Assembly (NCBI GenBank): GCA_903842345.1
Contig: CAIMLR010000014.1
Coordinates: 62,001-126,000, forward strand
From: an uncultured Myxococcales bacterium
GTDB lineage: Bacteria; Myxococcota_A; UBA9042
Direction: 5' to 3'
DNA length: 64,000 nt
Position numbers and translations under genes: made by a program. Of the stretch, positions 23,189 to 35,100 are shown piece after piece; positions within the stretch are counted from its first letter, which is position 1, and every line of letters starts with the position of its first letter. The notes below the pieces were generated by a model, which was not told the DNA's origin, made no database searches, and saw only the letters and a list, made by a program, of their open reading frames with translations.

Positions 23189-26100
23189 ATGCCGACCCAA
23201 ACGCGTGATTCTGCGGAGAAGCGTCGGCCCGTCCACGCCCACACGATGCGCGACGAGGCCGCGGAGAAGGTGCCTGCACCGGCGATTCCGCCGGCTGAAA
23301 CGGGCGCGGCGGCGGCGAATCGCCCGGCGAGTCTGCCAGCGCTGGGCGGTTCCGGACTGGATGTCGTCGGCGGTCTCGGCGGCAAGATCGCCGCGGCCCA
23401 GGCCCAACAACGCGATCCGACGGCGGAGCTGGCGCGCATCAAGGCGCTGCCTGCGGGCAGCCCGGAGCTGCTGAAATACGTCAAGCCGGAGGCGCTGAAC
23501 GCGCAGATCCCGGAAGGCCCGGGCGCGACGGGCGGCGCGCAACAAGCCGCGGCGGCGATGACGCCCCAAGCCGTGACGGCGGCACCCGCGACGGTGGGAC
23601 CGAATGTGCCGGCCGTGAATCCGGAGTTGGCGGGCGCGCAGGTGCCGACGCCGGATCCGCAATTGGCGACGCCAGCTCCCACGCCCGCGGAGGCGACGGC
23701 TGGCCAGGCGCAAGCGCAACAGACACCCGCCCCGGCGGCCGCGCCGACGCCGATCGCTGTGCAGCCCGCGCCGCCCGCCATCGCCGCACCGTCGCCAGTG
23801 GAGGCGCCGCATGCGAAGTCAGCGGCGCCGCCAGCAGCCGTCGACGTGCGGCCGTCCCCCGGTCCTGAGCTGCCAGCAGCGGCCAACCGGACGCCAGACG
23901 CCGCGCCGCGTGCCGCCGTTCCGCAGCCCGCGCAAGCCGATACGCTGGCCGCGGCGCGATCAGCCGGGACACCGCCTCCAGTCACGGCTGCGACGGTCGC
24001 CGCGCCCGCCCATGCCGCCGTTGCCGCGCCAGCCAACCGCGAGACGCAAGCGCCGGTGGGGGCGGAGACCGCGATCGCCGAGGTCCGGTCGGCACCCGTC
24101 GCGAGCAATCCGCCAGCTCAAGCCCCGGCGCAGACTGCTGCGGAACGCGCAGCGCCCGCGGTCGCCGTGCCGCGTGCCGATGTGCGCGAAGTGGCGGTCG
24201 CCGCCGCGATCCCCGACGCCGCACCGGCTGTCCATGCGGCACCAACGCCCGCTCTGCCCGGCGTCGCGACGGCGAGCGCACCCGGTCCGCAGCCGACAGC
24301 AGCGCCCACGGCTGAGACGACAACTGCGCCGCACGCAGCGGCAGCACCAGCAGGAACAGTGGCGGAGAGTCCGGTTGCGCCGGTCGCCGGTCAGGCGCCG
24401 CTGCCAGCCCCGACAACGCCAACGGTGGCAGCATCGGGCGGTGCCGCGCCCCAAGCCGCTGAGGCCGCGACGGATCACGCGTCGGCTGCGCCTCCGGTCG
24501 TTGCTGCGCCGTCCGCAGCGGACGCTCCGGCGGCGGTGATGGCGGCCGCGGCGGCGGTCGCTCCGGCGCAGGCGGCGGGGCCGGCGGTTGCGTCTGCGGC
24601 CGAAGTCGCGGCACCCCCAACGGCACCTGCGGCATTTGCCGAGCCTGAAGCGGCGCGCGCGGCTTTTGGCCAGACCCCACTCGCGGATCAGCCTTATGGC
24701 GCGACGCCAGACGCTGCGGCGGTGGCGCACACGCCGGGGGCTGACGTGCGGCACGTGCTCGGCGCCGGTGCGCCCCTGGCGGCGGGCGTGCGCGATCGCG
24801 CGGAGCAGGCGTTGGGTGCGTCGCTCGCGGGCGTCCGCGTGCATGAAGGCGCGGGCGCGGAGACGCTGGCGGACCTGCACGGCGCGCGCGCGTTCGCGCA
24901 AGGACGGGACATTGTGCTGGGCCAAGCCGCGCACCTGGCGGACGGCGAGAAGCAGACGATCCTCGCGGAGGAAGTCGTTCACGTCGTGCAGATGGGCGGT
25001 CGTTCGGCGGCGGATCGCGGCGCAGCGGGCGTTTCCCGCGCGGGCGACAAGGAAGAGCAACAGGCGCGCGCGGCGACGGACGCGGTGCTGGCAGGCGAGG
25101 AAGTGACGGGGATCGCGGAGGATCCGGCGCGCAAGGCGCTGTACCGCAACGATGGCCCGGCCGTAGCACCCGCCGCGACGCCGCCCGAGCGGATCCAACT
25201 GCTGCTGGCGGGGAAGACGATGCAGGTGCGGCTGCCCAAGCTGGCCGCGGGCACGCTCGAGCACATGGCGACGATCGCGGATCCCGGCATTCCGGGCATC
25301 AAGCTGGAGCGGCAAGCGCGCCTGCGGTTTTCGCCGACGACGGGACAGTTCATCGGCGGAACGGCGTGGGCGGCCGTCGCGCTGGGCAAGACGGTGCGCG
25401 GTCAATCCATCGCGCTGGCGATTCAAGGCGATGGCACGGTGGCGAGCGCGCTGCCGCAGGTGGCGCTGACCGTCGGCGGACTTTTTGACGTGACCGGCCA
25501 GGCGCGCATCGCCGCGACGGGCGCCGTCAGCACCGCGCGGCTCACCGCCGCCGACGTCCGCCATCCCGCGCTGCAAAAATGGCTGACAACGGGCGCGCTG
25601 GACGTCCAGGTGGACAGCGCCGGCAAGGCCAGCGGCGCCGGAAGCTTTGGCCTGCGCGTCGATCCGTTCGGCGCCGGCATGCTGGCCGCGCGTCTCGACG
25701 GCGATCAACTGACCGGCACGGCGAGCGTCACGGTCAGGACCGAGATCGCACTGGGCCAAGGCGCGGCGGCCCAAGGCGGCACGCTCGCCGGCCAACTCAG
25801 CGGCGCCGGCAAACTGGACTTGAGCGGCGCGCTGGGCCTGGACGTCCCGGCCATGGGCAAGGGCCTCGGCACGGCCAACGTGCAGTGGTCAAGCGAGGGC
25901 GAAAAGCTGAACGGAAGCGCGACTTACGCGGCCAGGAGCACCGCGGCGTTCGGCAAACTGGCCCTGCGCAGCGCGGACGTGACGGGCGCCATCACCAACA
26001 GCGCCCTCGCCAAGGTCAGCGGCACCGGCGCCGGGACGTTTGACGGGACGTTCTCCGGCACATTCCAGGGCGACTTTGAGCTGGCCCGGAACGCCGGCAG

Positions 26101-29100
26101 CTTCACCGTGCAGGGACCGCTGGCGCAGCCCATCGTGCAAGGCGAGGCGACTGTCGAAAAAGGCGATGTGGGCGTGACGGTTGCGGCCGACGTGGTGACC
26201 GCGATCGCGGGCCAGGCCGATTTTCGCCTCGGCGCGGAGATGGTCGGCAAAGCCGCACTGCAGGTCGGCACGTCGCAGCAAGCCATCCAGGCGACGGCAA
26301 CGGCCGCGCTCGTCGCGCCACGGCCTCTCGGCGACGTCACGGTCTCCAAGGGCGCGATGAGCCTGAAGGTGCTGGGGAGCGTCGTCGAGATCGTCGGCGG
26401 TACGGTTGATTTTGCCTATCGGGACGCTGCCAAGGGCGTTCTGGCGCTCACGGCAAGCCCGGATGCCCGCAAGCTGACGGGCGCGGGCACGGCCAAGTCC
26501 ACGCGCGCGCAGACGTGGGGCGACATTGCAGTGCATGCCGCCGAATTCGCCGTCCACCTCGCGGACAACGTTGCCGACAAAGCGCAGGGGCACGCGGACA
26601 TCGGCTGGGCCGGCATCGCGAAGGGCAAGCTCGCGTTTGACGCGCTCAACGATTTCAGTGCGATCGACGCATCGGCAACGGCGACGCTGATCAAGCCGGT
26701 GACGCTGACCGCGCCGCTGCAGCTGCTCCCCGACGACAAGGCCGTGTTCAACGTCGCGTTTGAGGCGAGCCGGTTCAAGGCGCTTTCTGGCCGGTTCGCG
26801 TGGCAGCACGAAGGTTTCCGCGGCGAGGTGGCGACGGCCGCGCCGATCGAGGATCTGCAGCAGCTGAGCGGCCAGGGCAAGACGGACGTCGGCGCGCCCT
26901 TCCCGATTGCGACGACCGGCGGTCAAAAGCTGATGGCGCAGCCCGGCAGCACGTTGAACGGCACGCTGGACGGCGGGCGTTTCACCGGCGTTGGCGGCAC
27001 GCTGAACTGGCAGTACGCCAATTGGCTGGCCGGCGAGGCGCAGATCCCCAAGGGCACGACTGATATCCGCCAGATCGACGGGACGCTGGATGCGCAGGTC
27101 ATCGCCGCGCAGCCGCTTCCGGGGAACAGCGACGTGGTGCTGCAGCCGGGTGAGAAAGGCGCGCTGCGGGTCGCCATCGCCAACTCCACGCCGACCCGCT
27201 ACAGCGGCAAGCTCGTCTATTTGTTCCAAAATTTCTTGAAAGGCGACGTCGCGGTCGCCGGCCAAATGCTCAACTTCAGCGATTTGCAGGGCCAATCCAG
27301 CGGCGCGGTGATCGCTGAGAAGCAACTCTCCAACGCGACGCTGATTCCGGGCGGCAAGCTGGCCGTCGACTTCGTCAACTCGGATTTCAACGCCTTCACG
27401 GGATCGGCGGCATTCCGCTATCAGGACTGGCTGGAAGGCGTCGCGGCCGTCACTGCGAAGGACGGCGCGTCGATCAAGAGCGGCATCGCCGGACCAGCCG
27501 AGGCGACGCTCAAGAAGCCGATCGTCGGCGCGGGCGATTTCAGCTGGCAAAAGGGCGGCACGGTCAAGACGCGGCTCGCCCCGGGCGTGGCCATCAACCG
27601 CTTTGACGCCGGCTCCGTGCTCAACTGGCGCTCCGGGACGACCCTGGGCGGCGCCGTCACCTTGCGCACGGACGCCAGCCTGAGCGGCCCGACCGAGACA
27701 AGCAGCGCCAGCGTGCTAAAACGCCGCGAACTGACGGGCGATCCAAAAATCGCGCTCTTGCCATCGGGCGGGCTGAGCGTCGACCTTGCCGCCGGCGCGA
27801 TCGCCCGGCTGAGTGGCACCGTGGCCGCGGAGTTGGACACCTGGGCCAAAGGCGCGCTGCGTGTCGACAGCGGCAACACGGAGAGCGTCACGGGCGCGTT
27901 CCAGGGCGCCATTCTGGCCGACAAGCCGCTCGGCGGATCGGAGACAACGCTGGTCGCGGGCGGCAGCGTGACCGTTCCCGTTCGCGGCAACACTGCCGAG
28001 GGCATCTCTGGCCAAATTCCGGTGCGCTACGGTGCCGGGACCGGCTGGCTGCGCGGCATGCTCGACGGCAAGTCCAACGGCGCGGGCATCAACAGCCTCA
28101 CGGGCACGGTGACCGCGGCGCGCGTGACGACTGCGCAAAACCTCGCGGGCGGCCTGCAACTCAAGACGGGCGGCGACCTGACCATGCCGATGACCGCGTC
28201 GCACATCGATCGGCTCGGCGGCGAGGCCAATTGGGCGGCCAGCGAGGCGGGCGTCGCGGGCTGGATCGGCGGCATTGTCGCGCTGAGTGACAAGTCGACG
28301 CCCACGCTTGTGGACGGCCGATGGCGCGGCAACATCGACAAGCCACTGGCGATCTCGCCGACGCTGCAACTGCTGCCCGGCGGCGGGCTGTCGGGACAAA
28401 TCAGCCAGAATGCCGTGACCCGGATTTCCGGGCCGGTCGTGTGGCAGATCGACGATTGGCTGCAAGGCAAGGTGGACGTCACAGACGCGGACCCGCATCA
28501 GGTGGCGGGCGTCGGTCAGGCGCAGATCATCCGGCAGCTGGAGGTCATTCCGGGCAAGCTCGCGGTTACGCCGGGCGGCAAGTTCGCGGCGACGTTGCGC
28601 GCGGGGCAGCTCGTCAACATCGCCGGCGACGTGCCGTTCCTGTGGCAGGATTGGCTGGCGGGTAGCGTTCACGCGGAGGCGGGCACGCGCACGTCGCTCG
28701 TGGGTCCCGTGCACGCGAGCGTGGTCGGCAAAGGGACGACGCTGGGGCCGGTGCAGTTGCTGCCGGGCGGGTCGCTGGCGGCTCAGTTGACACCCGGCGG
28801 CGTGGACCAATTGGAAGGCGAGGCCAACGTCGCCTTTGGTACGGCGAACGACGGCGCGGCGTGGCATCTGGAAGCCACCGCGGCGGTCAAGGCGGCGTCG
28901 GCGAGCACGTTTCGCGGCGACCTGACCGGCAAACTGGCGTCCGATCGCAAGTTGCCGCCCTCGCTCCTGCTGCGACGCGGCGGCCAGATCTCCGCCCACG
29001 TGGAAGGCGCGGCGCTCTCCCAATTGTCCGGCGACGTCGGCTACGCCTTTGCCCCAGGCGGCACGCCAGTCGTCGAAGGCGCACTGCACATCGCCGGCGC

Positions 29101-32100
29101 GTCGTCGCCCCAGGAAATCTCCGGCAGCATCGATGGCCGCGTCGTGGCGCCGCTGAGCGGCCCCGGCATCAAGATCCTCCCCGGCGGCAGCGTGTCCGGC
29201 GCGTTGAGCCGCAACGTCAGCGTCAAACTGGGCGGCGCATTGGAAGCGGAAATCGCCGGGCTGGCCAAGGGCCGCATCGATGTGGACGGCCAGTTCGATC
29301 CAAACCTCGCGCAGGTGTCGGGCACGCTGCAAGCGGCCTTGCTCGCCGATCGCGCGGTGGGTCCGCTGACGGTGCAACAGGGATCGGGCATCGGCGGCAA
29401 GCTCGAGAACAACGTGCTGACGGAAGTGTGGGGCAAGCTGTCGACGCGGGTCGGCGATCTGCGCGGTGCGATCGACGTGCCCGAAGGCGGTCACGCGACG
29501 CTGGAGGCGCTGAGCGGCACGGCGGAACTGCAGCTTGTGAAGGACAAGCCGGTGGGCGATGGCGCGCTTGTGGTGCGCGCGGGCAGCAACCTGACAACGA
29601 GCGTGACGCGCAACCAACTGGGGCCGTTGCATGGCACGCTGGGCTGGCAGTATGCGGATTGGCTGGCGGGTCAGGTGACGGCGGATGTGAGGGCAGACTT
29701 CGCCAAGGTCGATGGCGATGCGACGGCGCGGATTGCCGCGGCCAAGACGGTTGGACCGCTGACGCTCCAGCCGGGTGGCAAGCTGGCGACGACGCTGAAG
29801 GACGGCAAGCCCGGCGCGCTCTCCGGCGACGTGGCGTTCCTGTACGGCGACGACGGCTGGCTGCGCGGGACGGCGACGCTGCAGGACAGTGACGGCCTGG
29901 CCAACCTGCGCGGCGAAGCCAAAGCGACGCTCGCCCAGCAGAAGCGCCTGAACGACCATCTGGTGCTGGAGGCAGGTGGCGCGCTGACGACGCGCGTGGA
30001 TGCCGGCAAAATCGGCGCGCTGACCGGCGATGTGATTGTCGGCTACGACGACTGGCTGCGCGGCAAGCTGCACGTGGACGCGAGCCGACTGGACGTGGTC
30101 TCCGGCCAGTTGGAGGCCAGCCTGCTGCGCCACCAGCCGTTTGGCGACCTGACGTTGCGGCGCGGTGGGCGGCTGCAGGCGGAGGTCGCGGGCAATGAAC
30201 TGAAGGCGCTGACGGGCCAAGCCGGCTGGCAGTGGAAGGACGCGCTGGAGGGGACGGTGACGCTGGATCCGTCGACGGTGGATTCCATCAGCGGTAGCGG
30301 CACGGCGAACTTGCGGCAGCCGGTGGCGATTCCCGGCGGCATTGAATTGCAGCGCGGCGGGCAATTGCAGGCGACGCTCGCGGCCAACAAGGTCAGCAAC
30401 GTCGCCGGCGACGTCAGTTGGCGCTACGGACAGTGGCTGAAGGGCAACATCGCGCTTGGCGCTTCTGGCAAGGCGGTCGCGCCGACGGGGCGGGCGCAGG
30501 CGACGGTGGCGCAGGCCCAAGCGTTCGGCAACTGGACGGTGCAGGCTGGTGGCGCGCTGGAAGCCAACATCGTCGAGGGCAAGCTGGAGACGCTGCGTGG
30601 CCACGCGGCGGTGCGTTGGCAGGATTGGCTGGATGGCGCGCTGGAGCTGCAGGAAGGCAAGCCGGACAAGTGGGCGGGTCGCGCGCAGGCGGGCATCCGC
30701 GTGGCGCATGACGTGGGCGCGGGCCTCACGCTGGAGCGCGGCGGGGCCGTGGCAGTGGACGTGGATACCCAGAAAGCGCTGGGCGACAGCCCGGTTGCAG
30801 GCCATCTCGCATTCACGGCGCAGGGCTGGCTGCGCGGCGACGTGGCGGTGACGGCGTCCCCCTTGGCCAAACCGACGGGCGATGCGACGGCGACGCTGGC
30901 TCAGGACAAACGGCTGGGCGAAGTGCTGCTGCGGCGCGGCGGCGATCTGCGGGCGACGCTGCAGGACGGTCAGGTCAAGACGCTGGGCGGGACGCTGAAC
31001 TGGCAACTGGCCGATTGGCTGGGCGGGACGCTGCACGCGGACGCGCCGATGGCGCTCGACAAGCTGGAAGGCCAAGCGAGCGTGACGCTGCTGACGGAGA
31101 AGCCGCTCGCGGGCGGTATGAAGTTGCTGCCGGGCGGCAAGCTGAGCGCGAAGGTGGCCGGCGGTCAGGTGACGGAACTCACTGGCGCGGCCCGGTATGG
31201 GCTGGACGGCTGGCTGGAGGGGACCCTGGAACTGGCGCCGACGCCGAGCCTGAGCAACGTGAGCGGCAAAGGCAGCGCACAGGTGCTCGCCGACAAACCG
31301 ATGGGCGCGACTGGGCTGAAAGTGCGGGCGGGCAGCCAACTGCAGGTCGACGTGGCGGCGAACGCGCTGGCTCACGTCAAAGGCGGCGTGCGCTGGCAAC
31401 TGGCGGATTGGCTGGCCGGCACGGCGGAAGTGGACGCGGAGAAGCTCGAGACGCTGCAGGGCAAGGCCAACGCGCGACTGCTGACCGAGAAGCCGCTCGC
31501 GGGTGGCACCAAGCTCCTGCCTGGCGGCGCGGCGGAGGTGGAGTTCGTCGGCGGCGTGCCTACGGCGTGGTCGGGCACCGTTGGCTGGCAGCAAGGCGAC
31601 TGGCTGACGGGCCGCGTGGCGTTGGCGGGCAAGTCGACGCTGGCCGATCTGAATGGGGAAGCGGACGTCCGGCTGCTCACGGACAAGCCGCTGCCCGGTG
31701 GCTTTGCCCTGCTGCGCGGTGGCGCGCTCAAGACGACGGTCGGGCAAGGCAAGCCCGGCGCGGTGACCGGCGACCTCCGCATGCGCTATGGCGCGTGGCT
31801 CGAGGGCGCGCTGCACGCGCAGAACGCGACGCTCGAGGCGCCAGAAGGCCAATTGACCGCGACCGTGACGGCAGATCACCCGCTGGCGGGAGGCCTGACG
31901 TTGCAGCGCGGCGGGACCCTCCAGGTCGACGTCCAGGCAGGCAAGCTGGGAGAAGTCGATGGCGCCGCGGCCTTTGCGCTCCAGAGCGCGGCGCTGAGCG
32001 CGGATGGAACGCTGACGGTGCACAAGTCCCAGCTGGAGAACGTGACAGGCACTGCCCACGCCCGCCTGACGGCGCCGACCAAGCCGATCCAGGAGACTTC

Positions 32101-35100
32101 CCTCCTGCCGGGCGGCGCGCTGACGCTGGAAGTGCGCGATGGGCGGCCGGAGTCGCTGGGCGGTCGTGTCGAGTGGCAGCATGGCGCGTGGCTGGGCGGC
32201 GCGCTGGAGCTGAAACCGGGAACGCCGGTGAGCGGGCCATTTGCCGGAGAGGCGAGCGCGCGACTGCTGACGGACAAGGCGCTGGGCAGCCACGTGACGC
32301 TCAAGGCCGGCGGTCATGTGCAGGCGCAGCTCGATGGCGCACAACCGGTCGCGCAGAGCCAGGTTCACGGCGTGGTTGCGGCGCAGTTGGACGATTGGCT
32401 GAGTGGCGCCGTGACGCTGACGCCCGGCGCGACGCTGCAGCAACTGGATGGCAGCGCGGATCTGGCGCTGCTGGCGGACAAACCGCTGGGCGAGGCGCTG
32501 ACGTTGCGCAAGGGCGGCGCGGTGCATGCGACGGTCAAGCAGAACGCGGTGAGCGACGTTTCCGGCCTGGCGCTTGTCGACTACGCGCGCTGGCTCGCGG
32601 GCTCCGTGCACCTGGAGCCGACCGCGGATCTGAAGGCGGTGACCGGCAATGCGACGCTGCAACTGCAGGAAGATCGGCCGCTGGGCGCGCTCACCCTGCA
32701 AAAAGGCGGCGACCTCCGCGCGCGGATGGAAGGCGGCAAGCTCGCGATGTTCGGCGGGCTTGTCGATTGGCGGTATCAGGACTGGCTGCGCGGCAACCTG
32801 ACAGTCGACGGCGCGAGTACGCTGGAAAACGTCGCCGGCACTGGCGCGGGTGTCGTCACGGCGGAACGTCCCGCGGGCAGCAACGTCACGCTCCAGCCGG
32901 GCGGCCAACTGAGCGCGACGTTCGCGGCCAACAAGCTGGACAAAGTGCGCGGCGACGCGGCGTTCCAGTGGCAGAAGTGGGTGGAGGGCCGGGTGCGGCT
33001 GGATCGCGACGTCGCGCCGGAGAGCCTCGCGGGCGAGGCGGACGTGCGCACGCTTGTGGACAAGCCGTTGGGCGGCAACGTGACGCTGCTCCGCGGCAGC
33101 CGGGCGAACGCGACGCTTGAGAACGGCGAGCTGGCCAAGTGGCAAGGGATGGTCGGGTTCCGCTACAGCGATTTCGTCGAGGGCAAGCTGAACCTGGACG
33201 GCGGCGCGACGCTGGCGCAACTCAAGGGCGAGGCGACGGTCGGCGTGGTGCGAGAGAAGCCGCTGGGCGCGCGCATCGACCTGCTCAAAGGCGGGATACT
33301 GGACGGCCAGTTTGACGCGACTGGCTTGCACGGTGTCCGGGGCGCGGCGGCCGTGCGCTACGACAAATGGCTGACGGGCAACGTGACGGCGCAGGGCGAA
33401 GGCGGGCTGGAGCACCTCGCAGGCCACGCCACGCTGCAGGTGGAGACCGAGAAGCGTTTTGGTTTGCTGGCGCTGCGCAAGGGCTCCGTGCTGGACGCGG
33501 AATTCGCTGACAACGCCGTGGACCTGTACCGCGGCAACGTCGACGTGGCCTTTGACAGCTGGCTGGCGGGCAACCTGCGCTTTGAGGCTGCGGACTTGGC
33601 CGATGTGGCAGGCGAAGCGTCCCTCAACGTCACCCAGACGCACGCGCTCGCGGGCCCTCTCAGCGTGCTCCCGGGCAGCCGCCTGCGCGCGCGGGTCGCC
33701 AAATCCACACTCGCCGACTTTGGCGGCGTGGCCAAGCTCGCCATCCGGGACTGGGGCACGGGCGAGCTGGGCGTGCGCGACGGCTCAAAAACCGACAACC
33801 TGTCCGGCGGCGGCAAGCTCGAATTGACGACGCCCAAACACCTTGGTCCGTTGGTCACGCTCACGCGCGGCAGCTTGGGCGCGGAGGTTGAAGCCAACGA
33901 ACTGACGTCGGTCTGGGGCCGCGCCGACGGCGAAGTCAAAGGCTTTGGCACGGGCTGGGTCACGCTCGAACACGGCTCCAAGCTCGACGCCTTTGACGGT
34001 CAGGCCGGCATCAAGCTGACGACGCCGCGCAAGATCGGCCGGTTCGCCGAGCTGTCTGGCGGCGAAGTGCTGGCCAACTTCAAGCAGAACGAATTGGCGT
34101 CTTTTGGCGGCCATGCCGAAATCACCGTGTACGGCTGGGGCAAAGGGACCGTGCAGATCGACGCCGGCTCGACGCTGGAAAGCCTCAACGGCGCCGCGAG
34201 CCTCAAACTGACGGAAGCGCGCGCGCTGGCGGGCGGCAAGGTCAAGATCACCGGCGGCGAGGTCAGCGCGCGGATCGATGGCGAGGCGCTCACGCAGGTC
34301 GCCGGCCAGGTGGACGTGGAGCTGCCCGGCATCGCGCGCGGCAAAGTCGGCGGCGAGATCGACCTGGCACGGAATACGTTCAGCGGCCAAGGCACGGTGC
34401 AGCAAATCAAGCCGTGGACCGCGGGACCGGCAAAAGTGACGGACGCGACGCTGTCGGCGAGCATCGTCGATGGACGACTGGCGGGCGCGAGCGGGAGCGC
34501 GCAGATCGACGCGGGCAAGATCGGCCGCGGCACGTTCCAGGTCAATTACGAGGACACCGGCAACGGCCCCCTGCTCTACGGCGCCGGCGAGGTGCAATTC
34601 CAGCCGCACGAGCGCGTCCAGGGCAAGCTGGACATCGCCGTGGCGCGCGACCAGAAGTTGACGGGCCGCGGCGAGGTCGACGTCAAGATCAGCGACACCA
34701 TCCGCGGCAAGGCAACAGCGGCGCTCGACAGCGACGGCCATGTCAAGCTGGCGGGTGGCGTGACGATTCCCGGGCCGTTTGAAGTGTTCAAGCCGGAGCC
34801 GTGGCGCAAGGACTTGAAGCTGCTGGACGCGAGCTTCCTCGTGTACACGCCGCCCAACGTGAAGGTGAAGGTCGCGGCGGGCATGGGCCTGGCGGTGGGC
34901 TTGAAGCCGCTGACGCTGCGCAACCTGTCGCTTGGCGGCGCGGTGGACCTGATGGACCCGTCGTTCGCGTCAATGAGCGTCGCTGGCCAGATGTCCTCGG
35001 CGGCGTACGCCGACCTGAACCTGTTCGTGGAAGGTTCGGTGGAAGTGTCGGCGGTTGTTGTGGCGGTTCAGGCGGGGCTGCGCGCGGCGTTGAACCTGCA

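Noticed and set aside
27716-33643. A 1,975-codon open frame antisense to the giant gene
   Set aside because: Its product is Arg/Gln/His-rich with no fold-like pattern. It is the mirror of GC-biased codons in the repeat array; the plus-strand frame has ordered repeats and a recognised domain.
26880-34370. Regular ~195-base repeats as a possible CRISPR or satellite array
   Set aside because: Units are diverged, in frame and encode a consistent protein motif; there are no short identical repeats with unique spacers.
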